Shown here: one piece after another, positions 1 to 9,988 of the stretch
Layout: each line of letters begins with the position of its first letter
How positions within the stretch are numbered: the stretch's first letter is position 1
Source of the DNA: Galdieria partita
Lineage: Eukaryota; Rhodophyta; Bangiophyceae; Galdieriales; Galdieriaceae
DNA: 64,000 bases
Assembly (NCBI GenBank): GCA_025991245.1
Contig: BQMJ01000067.1
Location: forward strand, 62,001-126,000
Direction of reading: 5' to 3'
Notes under the pieces: model-generated
Seen by the model: the letters and a program-made list of their open reading frames with translations, nothing else
What the model was told of the DNA's origin: nothing
Database searches by the model: none
Made by a program: the position numbers and the translations under genes

Positions 1-1511
1 TTTATATTAAAGATTGAACACTTATTTTGTCGTTCATTTGACTTTTAAACTACTTTCTACGTTTTTCTGTACTGCATCCACCATCATTTTTAATAACTAG
101 GGTCGTTTGAGAAGGATTTCATGCAACCAAATAGTAACAATAACGAGACGTCCCAGTCGAAAATAAAAAAAACAGATTGTAATTAAAACGTTCAAAGTAT
201 ATGAAAAAATTCTTGGGACTACTGCAAAATTAAATGATGGCACTTCGCAACAATTAAAATTAAAATCCAATTAGTAAAGTTGTTTTTATTTTTAATTTAT
301 AATTTAACACTTAAAGCTGTCAAAGTTTAGATTAGTTTTATATGAATGCTTATAATTTAAGTTTTCTAGTCTATTCTAATCAACCGAAAGCACTTGTTAT
401 TCTTTTTGAATCATATTCCAGATATTATTTATCATTGTAGTCACTAATTTTCTTGTTTCTTTTACTTGACAATGTTGCTTGCTTTGATTCGTTTAAATTT
501 GTAAAAATCAACTTCATTTCAATAATTTTTCATATCTATTGAATTTACGGTTTCTTGTTGGAGAAAGATTTTTGTTATCTGTTTTGAGAAACACTTGAAC
601 TGAGTTCTAACGGGTAATACTGAAAGCAAATAGCATGCAAAAAGAATTAACTGAATAATCGGGTGATTATTAAAAAGTGAGCTTGTTTTTTGTTTACGGA
701 ATGTAAGTTGGTATGAAATTTGACCTTCTGCCTGTTCATCTCTACAGTAACTATATTCCTTTTTGTTTCGTTGAGTTTTCGAATTTAATTATCTAATACT
801 CGGAAGCTTTTGATTGTGTTACAATTCACTGGTCATTGTAAGTTGATAAAGGACATAAAAATGTTCTTAATATTTGTTGAACAATAACCATGACTAACTT
901 TATCAGATCATTATTTAGAATTTAGTAATGTCTCTTGCTTGTCTCGATAGAAGTGTACGATGTCATAAGCTGGTAATTATCAGTTTTTGGCACCTTCAAG
1001 TTTTGGCATTGCTTGTTCTGTCGATTCATGCTGAAATGATATGAATGCGACTTGGAGTTGAATGGTTGCTTGTTGCATTTATTATTTTTCAATGGAAATG
1101 TTTGATGCAATGTTTGCAAGGCTCTCATCAGAAGCAACTTGGGCTATATTTTTACAATACTTTGTAAATACATATTTTCATGGAGAATCTCTTTGATTTT
1201 TACAGTGCTATTCAAATGACAACCAACAAATTGTCCTATTTTCCAGACGACAGTGAATCGTTGCGAGGACGGTCAAAATTGCAATGTGATTTGAAACAAT
1301 TTTGTAAATTGCCCACGTCAAAGAAACCGGATTGCACTGACAATTGTGTGTTTATTCGTGGTCTGAAAAGCGAACACTTTACACTGTAGAGAGTGGAGTT
1401 CAAGTACTCGTTGAGCATTAAGAAATTGTTTTTGGATGGTATATTCTGCGTCATTCAGGTTTCGTTGCTTAACCTACTTGTCTAGTCATCACCGTTTCTA
1501 AAGCTTACACG
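1..1511. other. Gene-free AT-rich region
   Basis: No convincing coding sequence was found on either strand. The stretch is clearly richer in A and T than the rest of the window and has many short stop-bounded frames. The longest open frame near the right end (1180-1389, +, 69 codons) has no recognisable domain and overlaps an equally long frame on the other strand, so I do not call it. The last few hundred bases probably hold the promoter and 5' leader of the kinase gene that starts at 1512. Confidence 0.6.
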
Positions 1512-3609
1512 ATGTCTTGTGCTAACCTACCGAGTAGCGAGTATGAAGAATACCAACAGTTGGATGAATCTGAAAGAGTAGATACGAATGTAACAGTCCC
1601 ACAGGACAGCAGTGTTGCGAATCCTTCCTTCTGCGATGTAGGTTTACCAGTTAAAGGTGAACAATACAAGGTGAAACAACTTGAAAAGCGTAAGTGCCGT
1701 TTGTTCAGACACACACTATTTTCTAGTATTTCTTTGCTCAACGTCGGTCCTAGAAGATAACAACGACGAACAGAGTCTCATCTCGTTAGCTACGCGAGAG
1801 TCAACTGACCAGAAACGCCGTTCAAAGAAAAAACCACCTCCTTTGCAACTTGTATCAAACTTGTTTGTTTCATCTCATCATTATGAGGCTTTGGGAACTT
1901 TTGAGGTTCGTATCCCCACGGATACCAATCCATCCGAGCAAGGTTCGCGAGTATGTTCATTCTCGAACCCTTCCATTTCACCGCAAGAGCTTTTAACAGA
2001 ATTTGAGTGGGATAATCGTGTATTTAGCATTACGCATCACGGTGTTCGTCTTTCTAGTAACGTTACTTGTTTTGAAGAGTTGCGTTTTGCAACATCGAAT
2101 CCACGGAAACAGCGCAATAACGTCGTATCAGAACAACCGTCTTCACAAGATATAACGGCGAATCATTTATGTGAGTCTTTACAACACCAACTTGCGATAG
2201 CAGACGACACAAGTCATTCTCCCGTCATCGGACAAGTTTTATTTTCTCCTGTTTTTCGAAAGGCGAGTGCCCAAGTTTCTTCGTTGGAACAGTCATCGTC
2301 CGTACAGAAGAGTTGGAGTTTGGAAGAAGATCATGCCAGAGAGTGTAACTTGTCTGATTTGAGTCTATGTACCAATACCAATCCCAATAGTGGATACAAA
2401 GTACAAGATGCCTTTTTTGATAGTCACAGCAGCCATTTACAATATTGTCAAACCGAAACAGAGTATCCGATAGTCATGGAAGGAGTCAAGAGAACTCCTC
2501 ATGATGAAAGCAGCAGTTGTTTGACACCCAAAGATTGGATTGATGATCATTATTTTCCGTTTCCATTTCATTCTTTAACACTTCAAGGCACTATTGGAAT
2601 TGGTAGAACTTGTACCGTTTACAAAGCACGTCGCGAGGAATGTCCCAACACCGAAATTGCTGTTAAAGTAATTGAAGTACTTACTTCTCATACTCAACGC
2701 AAATCTCTTTTGAAAGAGTTGAGAGTATTATTTTATACTTATTTTCATCCTCATCCTAATATTGTTGAGTTTTATGGTGCATGTTTCTTAGATGGCCAAG
2801 TATTTATCGGATTGGAGTATATGCCTATGGGTACTTTGAGGCATATCTTGAGTTTAAAGAAGCAAGTGGATGAGAACTTTGCTCGCAGTGTTGCCTTTCA
2901 AGTGATTTGTGCTTTGGACTACTTGCACGGAGAAATTCGTTGCATTCATCGAGATGTCAAACCTGGAAATATTTTGTTTGGTAGTCAAGGCCAAGTGAAA
3001 CTATGTGATTTTGGTTTGGCGAGTAAAGGATTTTCTTCCAAAGGCTGTCATCGATGTAAGAAACATACATTTGTTGGAACGACATTGTATATGGCACCTG
3101 AAATGTTACGAGGAGAAGCTTACGATACCAAAATTGATATTTGGAGTTTAGGAATGACAATAAGAGAGTCGTTGGGTGGTTGTCATCCATTTCGTTCTAT
3201 TTTAGAAGAAAGTACTTCGGAATTAGATCTCTTTCTTCGGTTAGAAGCAGCTGAAGTAGCTGAAGGATGTTCATTTTCATTTAGCGAGGAAAACTGGAAG
3301 ATTCCTGCAACTAGCGACCGTACTCAAGAAGAAGATATGAACTTGAGTGTAGAAGGTAAAGACTTTTTGATAAAGTGTCTAGCATTGAATGCGGATGATC
3401 GCCCAAGTTGTAAAGAACTTTTACAACATTGTTGGTTTGATACTCTAAGAAAGGAAGCATTGGATAGTTTGAACATCCATCAAGTGGAATGGAAAGAATT
3501 GCAAGTTGCTATGAGAAGAGTTGCTCAAGCCAAAATAGTTGAAGCACTAGATTGGCAACAAGTGAGGCATCATTCTAAACAACGAAGTCCCATTCTTTGG
3601 AGCACTTGA
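1512..3609 (+). CDS. MAP kinase kinase-like Ser/Thr protein kinase
   Basis: Two exons (1512-1689 and 1754-3609) joined by a 64-bp GT-AG intron that keeps the frame. The first half of the protein is a divergent, serine-rich N-terminal region with no domain I recognise. The kinase domain fills the second half. It has a glycine loop (GIGRTCTV), the ATP-anchoring lysine in IAVKVIE, the catalytic loop HRDVKPGNIL, the metal-binding DFG, and the substrate-side GTTLYMAPEM. The GT-x-x-YMAPE pattern and the HRDVKPxNIL loop are typical of STE7/MAPKK kinases, so a role in a MAP kinase cascade is likely. An unusual Cys-rich insert (GCHRCKKH) lies in the activation loop. The start is the first ATG of an in-frame first exon. 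MAP3K-type or orphan STE kinases remain possible. Confidence 0.85.
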
Positions 3610-3640
3610 TAACCCTATTCTTTATATTGGAATTCCCCTG

Positions 3641-4695
3641 TTAAGGATAATCTCGCTCTCTTTTCATTCGGTCTAGTTCTGCTTCTACATTGGGATCCTA
3701 AAATAATGATTTATCGTTATGACAAATATACACAACTGAATAAAAAAAATATCGATTACCTGAAAAGGAAGTGACTTGGGACGAGAAGAAGACTCGATAC
3801 TTTTCTTCAATTGTGCCAACTCATCATCTACTGAAGTTCCTTCCAAAGCCTTAAACTGTCTTTCCAACTGGGCATCTCCAGAGCCAATCATACCAGCACT
3901 AGCTTCTGCACTGGCTTCCAATTCTTCCACTTTAGACTTCATTCTTTCAAAAGCTTCCAATGCCGAACTTGTATTGACTGAACCAAGCATTTCATTCACC
4001 TTTTGAGAAGTCTTTGCAGTTCTAGCACGAGCAATGTACTGATCTTTCTTTGCTCTTGCTTCATTTATTTTCACTTCCAATTGTTGCATAGATGAATACA
4101 GCTTGTTCATATTATCTGTTTGTAGCCCCAGTTGCTCTTCCAACGACTTGGCCATTTCTTCTTGTTGTTTTTTTCTCATCAAAGCTTCTCTTGCTAATCC
4201 TTCCTCTCCTCTTTGTAAAGCAAGTTGAGCTCTTTTATACCATTCGGACGCGGTTACTTGTGCTTGCTGGCGTTGTTTCTCTAATCGCTTTTGACTTGCG
4301 GCCACTTCTGCATACGCTTGACGAACTTTTACCAAGTCACTTTGCATATCTGTCATGGTTTGGTTGATCAACTTTTCAGGGTCTTCCATACCAGATAATA
4401 GTTGGTTCACGTTGGCACGAATGATGCGAAAGAAACGCTGAAAGATGTTCATCGTCCAAGGAGTATTCCAGTTGTACCTTGGTGGGTGTCTTTTGAAGTT
4501 ATGTCGGTGCCATAAACCAGGCGATATTTTACACCGAATACCCCAAAAAGATGTACAATGAGATGAAACACAGCTTGTTCCAATAGGAAGTAGAAAAGCA
4601 ACATGTCTTTGTTGGAAAGCGTTGGTCATTGAATCATCTTTTGACACGACAATCTTCATTCCATCTAATAATCCTCGATTAAGACGATATAACAA
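3641..4695 (-). CDS. VIPP1: Vipp1/IM30 (PspA family) plastid membrane protein
   Basis: The protein is the PspA/IM30 type that shapes and protects thylakoid and inner envelope membranes in plastids. After an N-terminal extension of about 80 residues comes the canonical start of the family (MNIFQRFFRI, then RANVNQLL and EDPEKLINQ), followed by a long helical coiled coil ending with GTSVDDELAQLK. The extension is a plausible plastid transit peptide. A 62-bp intron (3698-3759) separates the last 18 codons, which add an acidic and basic tail containing VEAELDRMK, like other Vipp1 proteins. The first ATG is at 4695. A later ATG near 4629 would leave more room for the promoter shared with the divergent gene at 4731. 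Plastid targeting is inferred. Confidence 0.93.
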
Positions 4696-4730
4696 TCAAT
4701 AGCCTTCTTCGATTGTGAGTCAAAACGGCA

Positions 4731-5014
4731 ATGAATTCCAACCCAACCTCGAGTCAACAACAAGAAACCAAGAAACCTCGAATTGTTGCAAAGAAACTCA
4801 AGTTGAAAGGAATGGAAAAGAATAAGAAACCATCCAAGGACGAGAAGAAACAAGTAACCAAGGAACAATTGTTGGACGAAAGAGTAAAAGCCAAGAGTGA
4901 CCGCTACTGTATGTCGACTTGACAAACGATACCCGAAACCAATCACTTGTAGTTCATTTTTATTCCAATTGTACAGCTTCAGTAAGAGATTGGGATTCGT
5001 TGCTTCCAAGTTGA
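4731..5014 (+). CDS. Small lysine-rich protein, unknown function
   Basis: I do not recognise the family. Exon 1 encodes about 59 residues that are very basic (KKPRIVAKKLKLKG near the N-terminus) and end with ERVKAKSDRY. A GTATGT donor at 4909 and an acceptor at 4976 give a 68-bp intron, after which the frame continues for a short tail ending WDSLLPS with a stop at 5014. Without splicing the frame stops at 4920 and would be 63 residues long. An alternative acceptor 6 bases later keeps the same frame. The gene is divergent from Vipp1. Its second exon lies inside the last coding exon of the opposite-strand CASP gene, which ends at 4960. Confidence 0.55.
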
Positions 5015-7442
5015 TGAGTAGTCCGATAAAGTATGAACAAGACAAAGAGATGCAAGAAAAAGATGTAAAAGAAGAGAAACAGAGTAGCATAACGGTTTCT
5101 CAATATAGATAAGCTCCAACGATAAAGCCACCTAAGTCCAATTGAGGACATTTTACAAAAGGTGATGAAAAAGATGATTTCAAAGCTCTTACTTTTCAAA
5201 ACTTCTTCTCTGTCGAAGCCATCTTCTAGAAACTCCAGCATAACTTGTTTCTGGCCAAGTCAAAGTGTCGTTATTTCCCTTGTGCAAATAAAAATATAAA
5301 AATGAGTTGCGAGGAATATTACTTACTTGCTCCAGCATGAGAGATAAGGATTCCTTTTCTGCCCATTGAGTTTTTCTTCTTTCTGAAACTGAAGAATCGA
5401 CTACTTGATGAGATGTCCTTCTCGACTCATTTCTAAGTGTCTCTACAGTGGCATTCAAAAGTGAAATTCGTTCTCTCATCTTATCCAATTGATCCTTTTC
5501 GTGATAAACGAATATCAAAAAATTAAAAGTCAACAATACACTTACCTCATATTCCAACATCTTGTGTTTATATCGATCTCGTTGTTGACAGACAATATCT
5601 AGAATACCTTGTTCCTCTGGGATGCTTTGCTGGGATGAATTGGAAGAATTTTCTAAAGAGACCGAAATACTTGAAGGAGGAGGATGAACCTTCAAAGTTT
5701 CATTCAATGCTCGTTCCAACTTTCTGTTTACTTCTTTCTGATCCGACAAAGACTCTTCTAAACTCAGTGCTTGTTGTTGATATTGGGTCTTTTCCTTTTC
5801 TATGTTTTGTACAGTGACTCGCAAATGACTCAACTGATCTTCCAAAGTTCGATTCTTTTCCATTAGCAATGTTTCCAAATCCGTAGGTTCCTTGCCACAT
5901 TCTTCCTAGAAATAATTGTTTGGATTTCGTATGAATTGGAATACAATCATTCCATACGTACTCCTTGAAATAGTTCCACATGATCAAATTGTAAAGCTTG
6001 CAAGTTGGTTATCTGTTTGCGCAATCTCTGCACTTCATCAAGACTGGGAGCTTCTTCCAAGAGCTGTTCCAGTTGCTTTGTTTGCATTTCCTATCAAAAT
6101 ACAATTTTTCATTTCGTTCAATAATTAGATACTTTCCTAATTGTCTTGATTACTTACCATTTTTAAAATAACTTGTTGCTTATCTTCCAATTCTTGACGA
6201 TAGGAAACTTGACATTCTTCCATTTGAGCCTTCAAATTATCCAACTGCCTTTCCAACTGTCTTATTTTTCCATCCTTCCACACTAAATTGGAATACGAAT
6301 CTTTCGCCTCGCTTGATTCTATTCCAGTATAACAATCGCAATCAATCTCTATTAACACATCATATGCTATTCAATTACCTGACGATGAAACATTCCTATT
6401 CCTAGACAACAACAATTCTGAAATTTTCCTATTCAAGTCTCGATTCTCTTCACGACTTTGTTCCAATTCCTGTAATAGTATTTGATGTTCTGTACTTTTG
6501 ACTCCACGTATCTATTATTGTTGTTTTTCAGTCTAACTGAGTCTTCAATCACACTTTGCCAAATTATTCATACCTCTTCCAATTGATGGCTCGTTTCAAA
6601 TAATCTATTTTGTACTGAATCATAAGCTTTCTGTAAATTGGCAAGTTTTTCCTTGTATTGCTCGATTTCTTGTGTCCAAATACTTTGTTGGCTTTCTTGA
6701 TGAGCTTTTGTATTTTTCAAAGTTTCGTTCCATTCAGCTTCCAATTGTTTCGACTTTTCCGCAACCTATACAAATACATAAAAGGTCCTGCACTATATAA
6801 ACATTTTCATGACGCTTCCTCACCTTTCTTTCGGTATCTTCTTCCAACTGTTTCAACTGTTTTTGTAGTTGTCTGATAGTTGCATCTTGTCTTTGTACAT
6901 CTATAGTCTCCCGATGGAACTGGTCCAACTCTTGCTTCAATTGTTTCTTTTCTTCTACTACTTGTTGATACTTCCATTTCCATTCTTCCAATTCTGCTAT
7001 AAATAGACAAGGATCCTTATTCAAAACAAGGTTGGCATAGAAAATGACTGTATCTCTATTCATACCGTAGTGGCATAAAGCTTCTGAACAACTTGAAAAA
7101 AGCAACTTTCTGCAAATGTAGCTCGAGTAGTCAATCGGTCTATTTCACTCTGATAAGATTTGAGGAGCGTGTTCAAGTTTTTTGCTTTTTCTTCAGAAGA
7201 ACTATGCTTGAATTCCTTGGTTGTTTCAGTCAACCGTTTTCTACTAGTTTTTGATTGATTTTGCTTTTCTACAATATCCATACTCTGAGACAAGGGTAAG
7301 TGACTTTGTTCTTCATGGGGGACTATCAAGTTACCATTTTTTCAAGTTGTTCTTTGAATTGTTCGTAGTTTATTTGTTTCCATATTTGTGCTGGTGTTGC
7401 TTCGTTTGATTGTTGTAACCAAGTCTCATTATCTTTTTCCAT
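4960..7442 (-). CDS. CASP: CASP (CUX1 Golgi isoform) homologue, tail-anchored golgin
   Basis: CASP is a coiled-coil protein of the Golgi membrane involved in retrograde vesicle traffic. The N-terminus has the family pattern of a short helix (YEQFKEQLEK) followed by SRKRLTETTKEF, LLKSYQSEIDRL and a second helix. The middle is almost entirely heptad coiled coil. Near the C-terminus is the CASP signature (ILDIVCQQRDRYKHK), and the protein ends with one transmembrane helix (ATLFLFFYIFFLHLF) and a short lumenal tail. At least six small introns of 50 to 70 bp break the gene; one spliced N-terminal junction is KM|SMDIVEK. The last exon contains an in-frame stretch flanked by good splice sites (5132-5192) that I read as coding. 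The total is close to 640 residues, normal for CASP. The 3' end overlaps the convergent gene that ends at 5014. Confidence 0.88.
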
Positions 7443-7591
7443 CACTCTCCAATTCCTAAAAATAGTCAACTCTAACCTTTTTTTTGGCGCTCAAAGACAA
7501 AAAAAAAGCAACCCCAAAAATCAATATACAAATGACATCCAAATGTGGTTACAAATCTAAGTTTTATTCCAACTTTTCTCGAAAAGTCACA

Positions 7592-9043
7592 CTAAGGATA
7601 CAAAGATGGATCCCGCCATCGCATATATATTTGATTCACTTCTTCTTCTATTTCCTATATTCATTATTCCGTTTTGCCATCATTCCATCTAAACTCCTGC
7701 AATCATTTACTTACCTTGGTTATCCAATCTTTATCAAACACTTGAATGTTTTCTTCCAATTGTTTCCTATTGGTAGCTACAATCCAATATCTCAGCAAAA
7801 TGCTCAAGTAACGATCATTTTGTTGTTACCTCCAATAATAGTACTTGCTATAAATGGCTGATGTTTACACCAACCCAAAGCTAATTGAGTAAGAGTCATT
7901 CCATATTTTTTGGCAATCTTATTATATTGTTCTACAGCTTCCAATGCAAATGACGAATGAAATCGTTTCATATATTGAGGAAAAAGAGAAAAGCGACTTG
8001 CTTTAGGTATTTGTCCATGACAATATTTTCCAGTTAAAACTCCACCAGCCAATGGAGAATAAGCTAATAAAGGAACGTTGGTATGTGAAGGAGAACAAAC
8101 TTCTGCCAAGGCATATTCAAACTCCCGATGTAACAAACTATAACTGTTTTGAATGGAAACAACTTTGGCTAGACCATATTGACGAGCACAACGAACAAAC
8201 TCGGTAACACCCCACGCAGTTTCATTACTCAGACCCACATATCGTACCTATTCCCTTTCCAGTCAAGCTTCATGAACATTCAACTATTCCTACTTTGCCT
8301 TGAGTAATCAACATTTGAAGATAATGCAACTGCTCTTCTATAGGTACACTAGGCCTTTCCATCTGCCTATCATATCTAAATTGTCCAAAAAGAGGTACAT
8401 AACGATCAGGCCAATGAATCTGTAACAAGTCAATATAGTCTGTTTGTAGACGCCTTAATATTCCTTCTATTCCTTCCATCACATTCCTTTTATCCACACG
8501 AGGACCTTTGAACTCTTTCTATCCACTGTCTTTGAAAGTGAATATATTATTACCTCCTCTTATATGTCGAATATCTCTTCCCGCACCACAAATTTTGGAA
8601 GCAATGACTAGCTTATCTCGAGCTCTCTTTTTGAGCCAATTTCCGATAAACTCTTCCGTTCTGCCTTGTGTTTCTGCTTCTACAGGAACAGGATACAACT
8701 AACAAAAAGTAAATCATCTTCTACTCAATATATATCTTTCTACCTCTGCAGTATCTATAAAGTTGATTCCTTGATCAACAGCACAATCCAATAGTTGATG
8801 AGCTTCTTGCTCAGAATTTTGTTTACCAAATGTCATCGTTCCTAAACACACTTGACTAACAACCAACTCACTATCTCCCAAAGTGTTATATTTCCAACTG
8901 GTATGGACAGCTGAATCCGGTGATGTGGTAGCCATTCGTGGTTTGCTTCTAACACTACGACAAGTTCTTTTCAATGGAATACAATGAAATACTTTGACAA
9001 AAGTTTTACAACTCCAATAATCACTACTAGTCATAAAACTCAT
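7592..9043 (-). CDS. Aldo/keto reductase, Tas-like, probably organellar
   Basis: NADPH-dependent oxidoreductase of the aldo/keto reductase superfamily, closest in layout to bacterial Tas proteins. Six exons can be joined by short introns with frame kept. The first conserved strand GTMTFGKQN is followed by the catalytic aspartate region INFIDTAELYP with its Tyr, the lysine region (LVIASKI), the TDYIDLLQIHWPDR strand with the active-site histidine, RYVGLSNETAWGV, and the cofactor loop STIIGATNRKQLEEN. The last exon ends RWRDPSLYP. About 36 residues precede MATTSPD and are rich in Arg, Lys, Cys and Ser, suggesting an organelle presequence. ATG choices are 9043 or 8935. It lies just downstream of the cyanase gene on the same strand. 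The substrate cannot be read from sequence. Confidence 0.88.
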
Positions 9044-9091
9044 TCTGTCTACCATAGCGCAACAACGACAGCTGATTCTCTCACCAATCAT

Positions 9092-9733
9092 TCATCTCTC
9101 TTCAGCATCTTTTGCTTTGCCTTCCACTTGAGGCAAAAACTTGCCATTGAATTTCACAACAATTCTATCTTCTCCATGTTTTCCTTTTATCTTATCAACG
9201 GATACATACATATCTATAGCAGACATGATTCCATCTCCGCATTTTTCATTGACTAGAGCCTTGAGTGCTTCTCCATAATGAGTCACTGCTTCATAAAATC
9301 GATACACTGTGGGATCCTATCAAAAGATGTCTATCATAGACTAGTTGACATTGTATATACAGCTCACCTGTAAAATACTGGGTTGAAAACTTCTCATGGG
9401 AAAGCGTTGTATGGCCAACAAGTCTTGGTCGGAAATATCGGGTACAGCTTTCTTCAATAGGGGTGCAGTTTCTGGTTTCAATTGTGCTTGACTAAAAAAG
9501 AGTTGAGCAGCATAAGCGTTGGTTAAACCACATTCGTTGGCTATTTGATCAAATGTTTTTCCAGACTTTTCTTTAGCTGCCAATAAACGCTGTATCAAAG
9601 CTGCTTTATTATCAACGCTTGTTTGGAAAGGAGGGCAAGTCTGTGTTGTTCCATTTTCGGCTACTTGTTGGGATATGTTTCTTTGAAAGATTGTTTTTGA
9701 AAAAGGCACAATCTTTTTCAACAAGACTGTCAT
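9092..9733 (-). CDS. CYN: Cyanate hydratase (cyanase)
   Basis: Cyanase converts cyanate and bicarbonate to ammonia and carbon dioxide via carbamate. The N-terminal helix-turn-helix-like domain contains [17 protein letters not shown]. The catalytic C-terminal domain follows an intron (9317-9367, 51 bp) and has the conserved block [19 protein letters not shown] with the active-site Arg and Glu, then [10 protein letters not shown] with the catalytic Ser, and ends with a basic beta strand (VKFNGKFLP). The mature length matches the usual 150 or so residues. An N-terminal extension of about 30 residues (start at 9733, [13 protein letters not shown]) looks like a mitochondrial or plastid presequence. 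The frame stays open further upstream but that part is not family-like. Cyanases are patchily spread in eukaryotes, so an old bacterial origin is possible; the intron shows it is settled. Confidence 0.95.
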
Positions 9734-9988
9734 TCTTTCTCCAAAGAATGATTCCAATGGAAGACAGAAACCAACATGGTTTGGAAAAGTGAAAGTGGAA
9801 TAGAAATAGATATTCAATAGATATAACAAAACATATGGTTGATGTATGGAAAGATTCGTTGAGAAAACCAAAATATTCTCTTTTGCTATTGGATCAAGAA
9901 AATGAAGACGCATTGGACCCTTTTTATTTTTAATTGACGGCCGATCACTTTGTCATCCTTTCCACGTTGCGTAAAGGAAAGAAAGCCT

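Noticed and set aside
1180-1389. 69-codon plus-strand frame in the AT-rich left end
   Set aside because: No domain, no splice continuation, and an overlapping frame of equal length on the other strand.
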